Shown here piece by piece: positions 45,803-56,689 of a stretch of DNA of 64,000 nt (the stretch's first letter is position 1; each line of letters starts with the position of its first letter). The stretch is from positions 896,577 to 960,576 of the forward strand of contig LNGK01000011.1 of NCBI GenBank assembly GCA_001510575.1, read 5' to 3'. The position numbers and the translations under genes are program-made. The stretch is from Knoxdaviesia capensis. Lineage: Eukaryota; Ascomycota; Sordariomycetes; Microascales; Gondwanamycetaceae. Under the pieces are notes generated by a model. That model had not been told where the DNA came from. It saw nothing but the letters and a program-made list of their open reading frames with translations, and searched no databases.

Positions 45803-46400
45803 GTGTGATGGATTTGATGGATGGATGATGGGGAATGAGTGTTGAGGAAATTACAGATCACGTTGTGCAGTCAGATAATCTCGCGGTGGCTAGGAAAAGG
45901 TGGGTTCCGGCTGATCGTGGATCTGATAGCCAGTGGGCATGAATCCAAGCAATAAATTCAGCCTTGGATAAATATAGAGGTGATGAGTTATTATGGGAAA
46001 CAGGAGACGATAGACAAAGAGGGGAATTATAGGGTTAAGTCCTAGTTGCGGCTTAGTTCTGGATTATGTGTAGTTACAACACTACACTATTATTTATTAG
46101 GTACCGCGTATAGATATATGTAAAGGCAATGCCATATTATTAATCTACACTATATTTTATACCATAAGGTATCTATCTCCTGAGAGATCCTGTATCTAAG
46201 CTGGCTGGCTCCTCACTGAGTCAGCTTGGGTGCATGTCCTTATGGGCACTGGGGGTGGCACATGCGCCCCACATCCGGGGTTATGGGCGCTGTGTCGCGG
46301 GGCATAAAAACAGGGCACTTGCACTAAAATACGGTTTCGTCGTGCGGTATCGGACAAATTCTGTTTGCGGATTTCTGACTAGGTACCCGGGCAAAACCGG
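45803..46400. other. Intergenic, partly AT-rich
   Basis: SIP5 promoter and 3' flank of the transporter. 46,050-46,190 is AT-rich with few CpA/TpG sites and may be a small RIP-affected remnant. 46,200-46,400 has no coding potential beyond the end of the transporter frame. Confidence 0.4.
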
Positions 46401-48185
46401 CTACGGCTTTAACAGACCGCCCGATTGACCGACGGTTTGCTCCTCGTTCTCCTCGTTCTCCTCATTCTCCTCGTCAATGGCCTTGCAAAACAATGCGTCC
46501 ATGTCTTCGAGAGCAACGCCCTTGGTTTCGGGGTAGAGCAGCCATATTAACTGGGAGGGTTAGCGAGACGACATAGGACACAGGACGCGGGAGGCCTACC
46601 GGAATGCAGATGACATTGACAGCCATGAAGACAAAGTAGATTTTGCTGCCGAGGGCGGCGCGGCCGACGGGCCAGATTTGCGCCGAGGCGATGGCGCCGA
46701 TGGAGCCGCCGGCCGCGGAGAAGTTGAGGCCGCGCGCGCGCTGCGGCGCCGGGAAGATTTCCGAGGCGTAGACCCACGTGGTGGCGCCGAAGCCGATGCT
46801 GAAGCCGAACGCGTAGATGAAGATGAACGCGATGCAGATGATGTCGGCCGCTGTGCTGATGTTGTCGGGGTATGCGAGGGGGAGGACGGCGTTGATCTGA
46901 GCTGTTAGCTTGGCTTGCACGGCGGGAGGGGAGAGGGCACATACCAACATGGCGACGGCCATGACAACACAGCCGATGGTTAGGTTGAACTTGCGGCCGA
47001 AGCGGTCGATGAGGATCATCTCGACAGCGGTAAATGCGATTTTGATCGTCATCTCGATGGCGCCGGCCATGAGGGCGATGCGCGTGCTGACGCCGAGCGC
47101 CTTGAGCAGGGTCGGGAGGTAGTACTTCATTGCCGTGGCGCCGCACATGCTGCTCATGAACTGCAGCAGCGTCGAGCGCCAGAGCCGCGCGAAAAGGTCC
47201 TTTTCTGTGAACAGCGAGCGCCACGATGCGCTTTCCACCGACTGCCGCCTTAGGTCGGTGGCGATGGCGTCGAACTCCTGGTCAATCTCATCGAAGAGGC
47301 CGTCCTCGCGCAGCCAGTTCAGCACGCGGCGGGCTTCCTGGGGTTTTCCGTGGGCAAGCAGCCAACGGGGTCTGAGCGGTTAGTATGGTACAGGAATGTA
47401 AGGAGTGCGGCGCTTACGTTTCGGGCAGAAAAGGCAGCCCAACCGAAAATGCCAGGCCGGGGATATACTGGAGGAGCGTCGACACGCGCCAGCCGTAGTA
47501 GACGCCCGCCGGCGTCTTCCAAAACGTCATTGCGTAACCGACCCTAAACAGTTAGACTTGGCTATAGGACGGTAGGAGCCATGGGACGGCGGAGACTTAC
47601 CAGAGGCCGGTGGCGACGCCGAACACGAAGCCGACGTGGTTCATGGTGACGAACTTGCCGCGCTCCTTGGCGGGTGACACCTCACTGCTGCTGTTAGCGA
47701 ATGCTGGCAGGACAGCACCTGAAGACATTGACAGCCGTGCTTCGTACCTCTGGTAGAGCGGGACGGATGTCGAGACGGTGGCAACGCCGACGCCGCAGAT
47801 GATGCGGCCGGCGACCATCTGGCCAAACGCGTGGCCGGGGACACAGGAGGCCTCGAGGGCCGCGCCGGCGCACACGACCAGGGTGCCGATGAGCGCCGCA
47901 TACCGCCGGCCGAGGCGGTCGGCGATCGGGTGCGAGACGAAGATGTAGCTAATGCATGTCCCGACATAGTAGATTGCCGTGATGATGCCCTTGCGCGCAG
48001 GCGACGGATACTCCTGGACCACGAGCCAGCCGGGGTGGACGAGGATGGACGACAGGATGCCGATGTGGTACCTGACGGCGTTAGCGGGGTCGGCAGCCCA
48101 TGGAGGGAGATACGTACCCCCACATCATGGCACCGATGCCGAAGTAGAAACATAGCAGGTGCAGGCGCCACGACGCCTTCGACAT
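46401..48185 (-). CDS. MFS sugar porter
   Basis: Seven exons on the minus strand: 48,185-48,118, 48,071-47,748, 47,684-47,601, 47,543-47,418, 47,371-46,945, 46,896-46,600 and 46,550-46,401. Introns are 46-63 nt and all phases agree; 491 residues. Motifs of the sugar porter family are present: DRLGRRYAAL after helix 2, LPETPRWLL before the central loop, DRFGRKFNL in the second half, and YPETKGVALEDMD after helix 12. About twelve helices are expected. The substrate is not predictable; plasma-membrane uptake of a hexose, pentose or disaccharide is likely. The C-terminus carries an ENEENEENEE run from a nine-base repeat. It lies divergent to ADE2 and 3 kb from the AA12/ARA2 pair. Confidence 0.87.
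46441..46474. repeat. Nine-base repeat (CTCCTCGTT) in transporter 3' end
   Basis: Four imperfect copies encode the Glu/Asn-rich C-terminal tail of the MFS transporter on the minus strand. Confidence 0.8.
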
Positions 48186-48589
48186 TTTGGCGTTTGATGT
48201 TTGATGTTGAAGAGCAAGAGTGAATTGAATGGCTGGCATGAGCAACCCTAGATACCCCGCAGCTCAGCAGCTAGGGTTAGATAGGGTCATAAAAGTTCCA
48301 CAACCCTAAGTGCAAATTTTCATCAAACTCCCACGAGACAAACGTCAACGACAACGTTTCGGCTGTTTTGTATGTTGCTTCGTTGCATTCTGTTATCTGA
48401 TTGTGCACTCTGCGGACTGAATTCTGGGAAGATAGGTGTAACTAATCGGATTACGCATCAGTCGCCAACGCTAGCGACTCAGGAGTTCATCGATAAGTTC
48501 CACCACTTCCCACGTTGCCCCACCAGTGCAATTCTCACCAGCAATTCTCACCCAAATTCAACTTTAATTTCACCCATTTCCTACTCACA
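48186..48589. promoter_or_regulatory. Divergent promoter, MFS transporter / ADE2
   Basis: 404 bases between start codons. GCGACTCAGG near 48,473 differs by one base from the TGACTCA site of Gcn4/Cpc1-type activators that control amino acid and purine genes. This is a weak match and only suggestive. Confidence 0.35.
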
Positions 48590-50506
48590 ATGATAAAACC
48601 GGTGATTGGAATCCTCGGAGGCGGCCAGCTGGGTCGCATGCTGCAGGAGCAGGCGGCGCTGCTGGGCCTAGAGATTGCGGTGCTCGACGCGGAGGACTCG
48701 CCTACCCGGCAGATCAACGTCAACGCCAAGCACGTCACCGGTTCGTTCAAGGATCCCGAGAAGATCCGCGAGCTGGCGCGGCGGTGCGATGTGCTGACGG
48801 TCGAGATTGAGCACGTCAACACGGACGTTCTCGAGGAGATTGCGACGCGCGGCGTCGACGTGGGAGGGCGGCTGAAGAAGGTGCCGGTGCACCCGTCGTG
48901 GCGGACGATCCGGCTGATCCAGGACAAGTACTTGCAGAAGGAGTCGTACCGCGCGGCCGGGCTGCCGGTGGCGCCGCAGGTGGCCATTGACGCGGCGACG
49001 ATGCTGGCATCACTGGAGAGCGCGGGCGCGCAATTTGGGTTCCCGTTCATGCTCAAGGCGCGCCGCGAGTCCTACGACGGTCGCGGCAACTTCAAGGTCG
49101 ACAGCGCCGCCGATTTCGCCCGGGCCGTGGCGGAGATGGGCGCGCTGGCGCTGTACGCCGAGAAGTTTGTGCCGTTTGTGTGCGAGCTGGCGGTGATGGT
49201 GGTGCGCACCGAGGACGATAGCGGCACCACCACCGGAGTGCACGCGTACCCGGCGGTGGAGACGATCCACGAGGAGAGCATCTGCACCAAGGTGTTCTAC
49301 CCGCCGCGCGCCGTGGCGCCGGCAGCCTGTGACAAGGCGATGCAGCTGGCGCGGGATGTCGTGCGGACCCTCGAGGGCCGTGGTGTCTTTGCCGTGGAGA
49401 TGTTTCTCCTTGCCGATGGTATGTCTACCGAGTCAAGCCGTGGTGAATCAGCTAACTTTTGTAGGCTCCCTCATGGTCAACGAAGTGGCCCCTCGCCCGT
49501 AAGTTCCCAAGTCCATCTAACTCTTTATCACTGTTGTCCGCGTACGTCCCGACCCATCTAACTGATTAGACACAACTCTGGGCACTACACGATCGAGGCG
49601 GTGCCGAGCATGTCACAGTTCAAGGCGCAGCTGTACGCAATTCTCGACATTATCCCCCCGAACATCAAGCTGCAGCCGCGGGTCAGCGGCGCGATCATGC
49701 TGAACATTCTTGGCGGCGTCGAGGCAACCTCCCACGACCGCCTGGTCGGCATGACGGAGTCGCTGTTCAACGCGGAGCTAGACGTGTTCCTGCACCTGTA
49801 CGGCAAGGCGTCGAAGCCGAGCCGCAAGATTGGGCACATCACCGCGACGACGTACGACGGCAAGGCGGTGGAAAAGCTGGCGCAGCCGTTTATCGACGAG
49901 GTGGACCGGCTGCGGCGCGAGCGGCTGGCGTCGGCGTCGGCGTCGGTGCAGCTGCGGCCGCAGGCGGCGCCGGCGAAGACGAGCTCGCGTGACACGGCAA
50001 ACCCGCTGGTGATGGTGACGATGGGGTCAGACTCAGACCTGGGCGTGCTGCGCGGCGCATTCGAGGTGCTGGAGAAGTTTGCGGTGCCGTACGATTTTAC
50101 GATTACGTCGGCGCACCGCACGCCGCACCTGATGAGCCAGCTGGCGCAGACGGCGGCGGACCGCGGCATCTGCGTGATAATTGCGGCGGCGGGCGGCGCG
50201 GCGGCGCTGCCGGGCATGGTGGCGTCCGAGACGCCGATACCGGTGATTGGCGTGCCGGTCAAGGCGACGCACCTGGACGGCAAGGACAGCCTGTTGAGCA
50301 TTGTGCAGATGCCGCGCGGGTGCCCGGTGGCGACGGTCGGCATCAACAACTCGACGAACGCCGCGCTGCTGGCCGTGCGCATCCTGGGCACGAGTGACCG
50401 GGCGTACCAGGCGGCGATGAAGCAGTACATGGCACAGATGTGCGAGGAGGTGGAGCAAAAGGCACGGCGGCTGGGGGAGATTGGGTGGAAGGAGTATCTG
50501 AATTAG
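48590..50506 (+). CDS. ade2: Phosphoribosylaminoimidazole carboxylase (ADE2)
   Basis: Three exons, 48,590-49,418, 49,465-49,498 (34 nt) and 49,570-50,506, introns 46 and 71 nt, phases consistent; 599 residues. Fusion of an N-terminal ATP-grasp PurK-like domain (GILGGGQLGRML at residues 7-18; KARRESYDGRGNF; MVNEVAPRPHNSGHYTIEA, quoted as MVNEVAPRPHNSGH) with a C-terminal PurE-like domain from about residue 430 (VMVTMGSDSDLG and TSAHRTPHLM). It converts AIR to CAIR in de novo purine synthesis; loss gives red or pink, adenine-requiring mutants in many fungi. The stop codon lies only 25 bases from that of SAM50 on the other strand. Confidence 0.95.
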
Positions 50507-50531
50507 CTAGTGTACAGTGATTATTCTAAGA

Positions 50532-51827
50532 CTACAAAAAGTTAATGCCCACGCCCACTTGCAACCCCTTGACTGCATCCTCGCCGCGGCGGTGCGCAAG
50601 CGGGAGACTGAAATTGAGCTCGAACCGGGCCACCGGGTGTGCGTAGACGAGGCCGACGCCGGCGGCGACGCTGGGGGTTCCGAGGGAGGCTGTGCCGAGG
50701 ACGCCGCCGTTGATGAAGGCATGGCAGGCGATGGACGGAGGACACCGCGGGACGGGGGCGAGCAGGTTGACGGTGGCGGCGGCGACGGCGGTGCCGCCGA
50801 GGGCGTCGCCGCGGTCGCGGGGGCCGAGGCCGCCGAGGCGGAAGCCGCGCACGTCTGTGGGCCCGCCGAGCTGGAAGCGGTCGGGCAGGTGGCTGGAGCC
50901 GTAGAGCAGGCCGACGCGCAGGCCGCCGCCGAGCGAGACGCTAGGCAGAAGGGGGATGGCGCCGCCGCATGCGAGCTCGCCCTTGGCAAAGGCGACGTCG
51001 CCGGCGGCGACCTCAAGGGCGGACGACAGTACGTAGCCGCGGTGGGGCAGGTGGGGGTTGTCGCGGCGGTCGCGGCGGAAGGTGTGCTTGAGGGAGTGCT
51101 TGAACGAGTTGCCGGCCTCGAGGCGGACGGAGCGGCTGGCGGTGGCGGCGAGCGACGTGAGCTGGCGCCAGGTGCCGGCGTACTCGACGGAGTGGACGTC
51201 GTGTGCGGCGAGCCAGGATAGCCGCGCGCTGGCGCCCTTGGCGACCTCTTCGTGGGACGCCCACGGCCGCGCGGTGGCGGAGGCAAACGCGTCGAGCGAC
51301 ACGCGCGTGTCGGCGTTGCCGAGCGGCCAGCTGAGCGACGCGGTGTATGCGGAGCGTGTGCGAGTGCCCTTGCTGGCGTTCAGCGACAGGCTCTCGGCGC
51401 CGCCAAAGATGTTGCGCCACAGCACCGCGCCGTAGCCGGAGCCCTCGCCGTTGCCAAAGTCCGTGCCGCCGTTGATCTTGAGCTTGCCGAGCTCGCGCAC
51501 GCGGATGTCGATGTCGCCGGTCTCGGGGGTGAGCCACACCTGGGGGGGATGGAAGATGTCGAGGCGGCTGAGGGTGCCGACGAGCGTGCGCAGATGCAGC
51601 ATCTGCTCGGGGCCGTCAGGCTCCGAGTGGAGGAGAGGGTCGATGAGAGGGTCGAGGAAGCCGCGGCGTGTGTTGCCGGCGCCGTATAGGGTCACCTTGC
51701 GGGGCCCGGGCGTGGCGCCGGACAACGGCATCTCGCTGGGTGTTGAAGGCACATGGATGGCATCCGGCTGGTCGAGCCGGGCGGATTCCGACCGGAAGCG
51801 ATCTTTTGCATTCAAGTTGGTGTTCAT
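50532..51827 (-). CDS. sam50: SAM50, mitochondrial outer membrane beta-barrel assembly
   Basis: Single exon, 431 residues, somewhat shorter than yeast Sam50 (484). Residues about 40-110 look like a reduced POTRA domain (GNTRRGFLDPL, then VWLTPETGDIDIRV). The rest is an Omp85 barrel with alternating strands such as GSGYGAVLWRNIFGG and the conserved late loop motif TDVRGF. The chain ends in the strand GLQVGVGINFL, the typical aromatic-terminated last strand. Sam50/Tob55 inserts beta-barrel proteins (porin, Tom40) into the outer membrane. The start ATG at 51,827 is the first in frame. Divergent to UBC6 with 143 bases between starts. Confidence 0.85.
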   Translation of the reverse strand: MNTNLNAKDRFRSESARLDQPDAIHVPSTPSEMPLSGATPGPRKVTLYGAGNTRRGFLDPLIDPLLHSEPDGPEQMLHLRTLVGTLSRLDIFHPPQVWLTPETGDIDIRVRELGKLKINGGTDFGNGEGSGYGAVLWRNIFGGAESLSLNASKGTRTRSAYTASLSWPLGNADTRVSLDAFASATARPWASHEEVAKGASARLSWLAAHDVHSVEYAGTWRQLTSLAATASRSVRLEAGNSFKHSLKHTFRRDRRDNPHLPHRGYVLSSALEVAAGDVAFAKGELACGGAIPLLPSVSLGGGLRVGLLYGSSHLPDRFQLGGPTDVRGFRLGGLGPRDRGDALGGTAVAAATVNLLAPVPRCPPSIACHAFINGGVLGTASLGTPSVAAGVGLVYAHPVARFELNFSLPLAHRRGEDAVKGLQVGVGINFL

Positions 51828-51970
51828 GTTTGCTGAAGATTGTTAGGTTCGCCAGAAGAACAACCCTAGAAACTACATGTATGTCTGCCGTTTAGCCGGG
51901 GATTAACCGGTTTCTATTTCAGCCTCGTTTCGTTTGTCGTCATGCCAGTCAACCATCCATCAACAACAAC

Positions 51971-52834
51971 ATGGCGACCAAGGCAGCACGCACACGAGTA
52001 AGTCCCCCCGGACCCATCAATCTGACCTCGCTGACCGTCTAGCTCACCCGCGAATACGCGGCTATTTCAAAAAACCCGCCGCCGTACATTGTCGCGCACC
52101 CGTCGGAGGCGAACATTCTGGAGTAAGTTGCCCGTAGCCAAGTCAGTTGCACGCAGCAAGTGTGCCGTCACTAACGGAACAGATGGCACTACATCATCAC
52201 CGGCCCTGAGAACACGCCGTACCACGATGGGCAGTACTGGGGCACGCTGATCTTCCCGGCGAACTACCCGTTTGCCCCCCCCGCGATACGCATGCATACG
52301 CCGTCGGGCCGCTTCCAGCCGTCGACGCGGCTGTGCCTCTCGATCTCCGACTTCCACCCGAAATCGTTCAACCCCGCGTGGGAGGTGTCGACGATCCTCA
52401 TCGGGCTGCTGTCGTTTATGACCAGCGAGGAGATGACAACCGGCTCGGTGTCGGGCACAGAGGCGGAGCGGCAGGCGTTTGCGGCGAAGAGCCGATGGTG
52501 GAACTCGACGGGCGGCGGGTCGCAGAGCAAGGCGGCGGCCAAGGGCAACGTCAAGGCCGGCGACGGCGGCGCAAAGTTCAGGCAGGAGTGGCCCGAACTC
52601 GACAAGGAAAATATAGAGTGGATGAAGAAGCACGGTATCGACGCGGCGGGAAACCGCCCGGCCCCGTCATGCGGCCCGCAGCTGGGCATGGCGGGGAGCG
52701 CGAACCAGGTGCTGGTTGATGCGATGGTGCAGCAGCGCGACGCCGGCCGCGGCTGGCTGAGCCAGAACAAGCTGCTGGTGTTTGGCGGCGTGGTGTTCAT
52801 GTACGTGCTGATTGCGCGGCTTTTAGGTAACTAG
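51971..52834 (+). CDS. ubc6: UBC6, ER tail-anchored ubiquitin-conjugating enzyme
   Basis: Three exons, 51,971-51,997 (27 nt), 52,043-52,122 and 52,183-52,834, introns 45 and 60 nt; 252 residues. The UBC fold has the UBE2J-type sequence HYIITGPENTPYHDGQYWG, and the active cysteine is C87 in STRLCLSISDFHP, the same position as in yeast Ubc6. A Lys/Gly-rich linker follows, then WLSQNKLL and a C-terminal membrane helix (about 230-249), i.e. a tail anchor. Ubc6 works with the Doa10 ligase in ER-associated degradation. Complete and typical in length. Confidence 0.93.
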
Positions 52835-52853
52835 TTAATCTCCATCTGACTAT

Positions 52854-53180
52854 CTACCCCCAAAAAAACTCAATCGCCTGGCGGCCCAGTGATGCTTGGC
52901 CCGCGGTGCTGGCGTGGCACCCGTCGGCCATCTCGCCCTGCACCAGCAGGAACGAGCCGGAGTACGTGAGGTTGAGCGCGGGGTCCGCCACGGCCTCCTT
53001 GGCGAGGTTGCCGGTGAGCTCGGGGCCGCCGTTGCCAGCGAGGAAGTAGTTCATGCCCGGGCCGTACAGCGGCTGGCCGGTGATGTAGGTACTGGCGCCG
53101 GGTGCGGAGTACTCGCGCGCGTTGGCGATCATCTGGGACACCTCCGCCTTGGTGGCGCCCGCCTGCGCACAAATGCTGAT
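52854..53180 (-). pseudogene. 3' fragment of an SGNH (GDSL) hydrolase
   Basis: One exon-like frame of 109 codons on the minus strand, preceded by a plausible acceptor (GTACAG at 53,186-53,181). It reads ISICAQAGATKAEVSQM, then GPGMNYFLAGNGGPELTG, and ends with DGCHASTAGQASLGRQAIEFFW. The DxxH pair (D-G-C-H) before GQ...A..FF is the catalytic Asp-His region at the C-terminus of secreted SGNH esterases. The N-terminal part with the GDS serine block is not found in the next 2 kb, which is degenerate. So this is a truncated remnant, or a gene whose first exons have decayed. Its stop is 19 bases from the UBC6 stop. Confidence 0.6.
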
Positions 53181-55351
53181 CTGTACGTGTCTTTATCTAG
53201 GCTGTTACCGCTGAGTTGCTTGTGATGTTGACTGAGGGAGGTAACTGAACCGGGCCGCACCGGCTAATCACCTGGGGTTAGTTGTGACTTGGTGATGGCG
53301 AGCCAGAATTGACTGGGTTCTGCTTGCTCTTGTCCCGCGGTTCAGGTATCGGTTAATTGCTTGGCCAGAGGCAACTGCAGCACCGGATCGCATTCATTGA
53401 AGCACTCAAGGTTACTTATGACTTGGCGGTGAGATGACAGCTAGGATCGCGTCCTATATGTCGTGAATTGTCACTTCGCCTTTGATGTTGCCGTGACTTA
53501 TGGCTAATGTTAGGGTGTTGACTGGATGGCTTAGAGCTAGCAGTTGCTTTGATATGATTCGGAGGTGACGCCCACTCTACCCAGAATTAGATTACGGCTA
53601 CCCTTGACGGCTTCATCTCTTAGAATTACTTTCCTTCTTCTCGTGGAGGATATAATCTGGACATTATCTTCTTTTTCAGACCCCGACTAGAAGTTTACGT
53701 CCAAACGATAGTATGTGCTAAACTCCCCTCCCTTCCGTCATTACAGAATCACATTACACACACATACTAATGCTTTATATTCTAGCATGCTTCACTTCCT
53801 GTAATGAACGGATAGGCAACTCTAACTCTCCCTAATTTAGATCCCATTCAAGAGACAGGCTCTTACGTCGAAGTGATCTAGAAGTCACTCTAACTCCCCA
53901 GAATCAGAATACAGCTACACATCCCGAATGTTTCATCTACTAGGGTCTGACTATAAACGGATAGGCCACTCTAACCTCCGTAATGTTTATCTCACCCTCT
54001 TGCCGTCCAGAGCCAGGCTAGAATCTATGCTCGCAACGAAGTGATCATAGGCGCCCGCTTCCCTTTTTTCCCCCAACACGTTCTAGAGGCTCTATCTCCT
54101 AGGGGAACTTTACACTTTCCTTCTTCCTATGAAGGAATATAGACTCTCTTCAGGTCCCGTCCTCCTCCAGGCCAGGAGTTATTCTTCCTCGACACGTTCG
54201 TAGGCACCTACTCTAACTTAACTTTCTCTACTACTTCCACTTTCCCACCGGATTAAATCAGGCTCACTAGTGAACGCATAGGGGCACTCCAATCCTGCTT
54301 CCATCTTTCTGCTTACGGCTGTATCCGCCTCAGACTCCGTTCTCTGCCGCCCGGCTCGCTTCTTCTTGATGCACGTCTTGCCCGCTTGCCCGCTAGCTAT
54401 CCTCTGCTCTCGGGCCTTTATGGCATCAAGCCTTTGAACTCTCGCCGCCTCACTGCCGGTATACATCAGCTCCTACTACAACTGGCACTCTGCTACTACC
54501 TCGTGGAGATAGCAATCGCCCTTATTTGGAAGCCATCTGCCTCTGCATCTGCCCACGCCATACTCTTCGGGCCATGCCTGTGCTTCGACGCCATGCAGCC
54601 TCTGCTATCACTTTGCGCGGCGTCTTGGATATTTAACTAGCCAATAGCGAGGTTTATCCATCAAATTCCACCACGCTCAGGCTTGCGGATGCAGATGCGT
54701 TACTGAGATGCCGAGGTCGGAATTGGCCGTCGTAACCCTAAGCCTTGATGTTATCATCACTTTGCTTAGTTATTACCTGCTCGTTTCATCGAGATATCGA
54801 GGTTAGATTAGCTGTCGTGACCCTCGGCCTTCATGTTATCGTCACTGTTTAGTTATCCCTTTGCTGACTTCACCTGCCTGCCCTGGGCCTCCGGTCTATT
54901 GATGAACACGACCGACTCCGCCTAGACTATTTAGCTGTCGTCCGGTAGACTGGTGGTGTCCTGTTGTGCGTAAACAGTAAACACAACACACACCATAAAT
55001 GTCCAAACAGTCAGGCCTTAGCCATAGATGACAGATGTATTCCTCGCGGAGGTCTTCACGTGCTTTGAACTTTATCAACTGCTTCTTCTCCTCGCCTTCT
55101 TCGACTCAGACTTCTCTTCCTTCCGTGACCCTCCACACCCATTTTCCGTTCGACTTCTCAGACAGACTATTCTACTTCTTCCGGATATCACTCTTCAGCC
55201 ACTGACTTCGATCTTTACCTCTTCCAACCTCCTCACTCTATCATACATACCTCAATTCCGACTGAATCTTTCCCTCGCTCAACATCTTCAACCTCCAGCA
55301 CAGATCAGCACTTCCCTTACTCCCCTCACTTCCACCATCCCACTTCCCGCC
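53181..55351. other. 2.2 kb degenerate region with weak direct repeats
   Basis: No gene. Several diverged repeated phrases occur, such as GGATAGGC-ACTCTAAC at 53,807 and 53,956, GTTAGTTGTGACTTGG and GTTACTTATGACTTGG at 53,274 and 53,411, and the better pair near 54,700-54,860. CpA and TpG remain common, so RIP is mild or absent. Probably old transposon debris. The last 300 bases are CT-rich and act as leader/promoter of the 2EXR gene. Confidence 0.45.
54699..54860. repeat. Two diverged direct repeats of about 70-75 bp
   Basis: GAGATGCCGAGGT...CGTAACCCT...CTTGATGTTATCATCACT (54,699-54,772) recurs as GAGATATCGAGGT...CGTGACCCT...CTTCATGTTATCGTCACT (54,789-54,860). The spacing is about 90 bases. 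Confidence 0.6.
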
Positions 55352-56155
55352 ATGCAACAGTTCCAGCCGCACAACCTCCAGGCCAAACTCGAGCGCGCCT
55401 CCGACAGCCTCCTCCGGGCCAGCGGCACCATCAACGAACTCCGCGCGCAGGTCGTCAAGCTTGCCGCACCAGCCTACAACCACGACACCGACATCGTGAA
55501 TCTCTGCGCCGCCCTCTCCCGCCTGTCGCATAACTTCGTCTGCACCGCCAGCACCGCCGCGATGATCTGGCGGTTCCGCGCGGTCATGGCCCCCGACGGC
55601 GGCGCGACATCCACATTCCCCCAGTTTTCGAGGCTCCCCCCTGAACTGCGGCAGCGTATCTGGGCGATGGCCCGCCCTCGGCCCCCCTCGTTCATCCCCG
55701 ACATCGCGCTGTGGCTGGCGTGCCGCGAATCACGCGAGACCATGCGCTGCGAGGCCGCCCGCGAGGCCCGGGAGTTTTGCGAATGCCCGGCCATCCGCCA
55801 CCACTGGCGCGATGCCGTCTACTACCAGACCCCTAGCGTCATCTACGCCGACTCGCGCCATGACATCCAGGCCACCCAGTATAATACCCCCGAGATGCCC
55901 CGCCGCCGTCGGTCTCGGTATAACGCCTGCTACCGCCGCTTCCGCACGCAGCTGCGCCAGCTCTACTGGGCAGCGCAGCACGCGTTCGCCTCCACTCGGC
56001 GGCTGCGCCTGTTCGCCCAAGCCCCGCCGGCCACGCTCGCCAGGCTGTTTCCCATGCACGTCGTCAGTAGAGTGTGCGCTGAGGACTACGGGGTGCCGTT
56101 TGATCCGTCGTCGCGTCTGTCTGCTGGTGCCACCACTAAGACTGTTGTGTCCTGA
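55352..56155 (+). CDS. 2EXR-domain protein
   Basis: Single exon; I take the ATG at 55,352 (CCCGCC context), giving 267 residues. The open frame upstream is CT-rich leader. Residues 88-110 read FPQFSRLPPELRQRIW, the start signature of the fungal 2EXR domain (F-x2-FxxLPxELRxxIW). It is followed by SFIPDIALWLACRESRETM, matching the domain's second part. A short amphipathic region precedes it (LQAKLERASDSLLRAS). 2EXR proteins are numerous in filamentous ascomycetes and their function is unknown. It is the last gene before the RIP-mutated block, whose edge is about 185 bases downstream. Confidence 0.75.
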   Translation: MQQFQPHNLQAKLERASDSLLRASGTINELRAQVVKLAAPAYNHDTDIVNLCAALSRLSHNFVCTASTAAMIWRFRAVMAPDGGATSTFPQFSRLPPELRQRIWAMARPRPPSFIPDIALWLACRESRETMRCEAAREAREFCECPAIRHHWRDAVYYQTPSVIYADSRHDIQATQYNTPEMPRRRRSRYNACYRRFRTQLRQLYWAAQHAFASTRRLRLFAQAPPATLARLFPMHVVSRVCAEDYGVPFDPSSRLSAGATTKTVVS

Positions 56156-56689
56156 CGGCTGCATGGAGTGCCTGATGTGTGCTGCTTCGCGTTGCAGACA
56201 CGCATCTATGCGTGCCGCATGCCGCTTCCTCCCTGTCGTTTGCGTCTTGCGTCTCCGATATTCCGTGGACCTGTCTCCCGGGCCGTTTGGGCGACCCGCG
56301 AGGCCCGAGCGCCGGCCCCGGTAGCTGACTCCTAGTGCTGCTATGCTACTCGTTAATTCCTTTAGTTTTTTCTATTAATTCCCTGCTATTTACCGTTAGG
56401 CGTCTTACTAAGTAATAGATTAGAAATAAGGAATTATTATTAATAGAAGTCTAGCTTTACTTAATTATTATAAAAAAGAATAAGATAATTAGTATTTTTA
56501 AAAGAAATTAATAATTTTTATATTTAAAAGTTATTAAGATTTTTATAATATTATAATTAATAATATAAGTAAAAGTACTAAGTATAGCACCTATTTTATA
56601 GCGTCTAGGGCCCCCCCCCCGCCTATATAAAAATTTACCTAGCCTAGCTATTTTAACTAGCTATTTCGAGCGAACGGGCTAGGGCCCCC

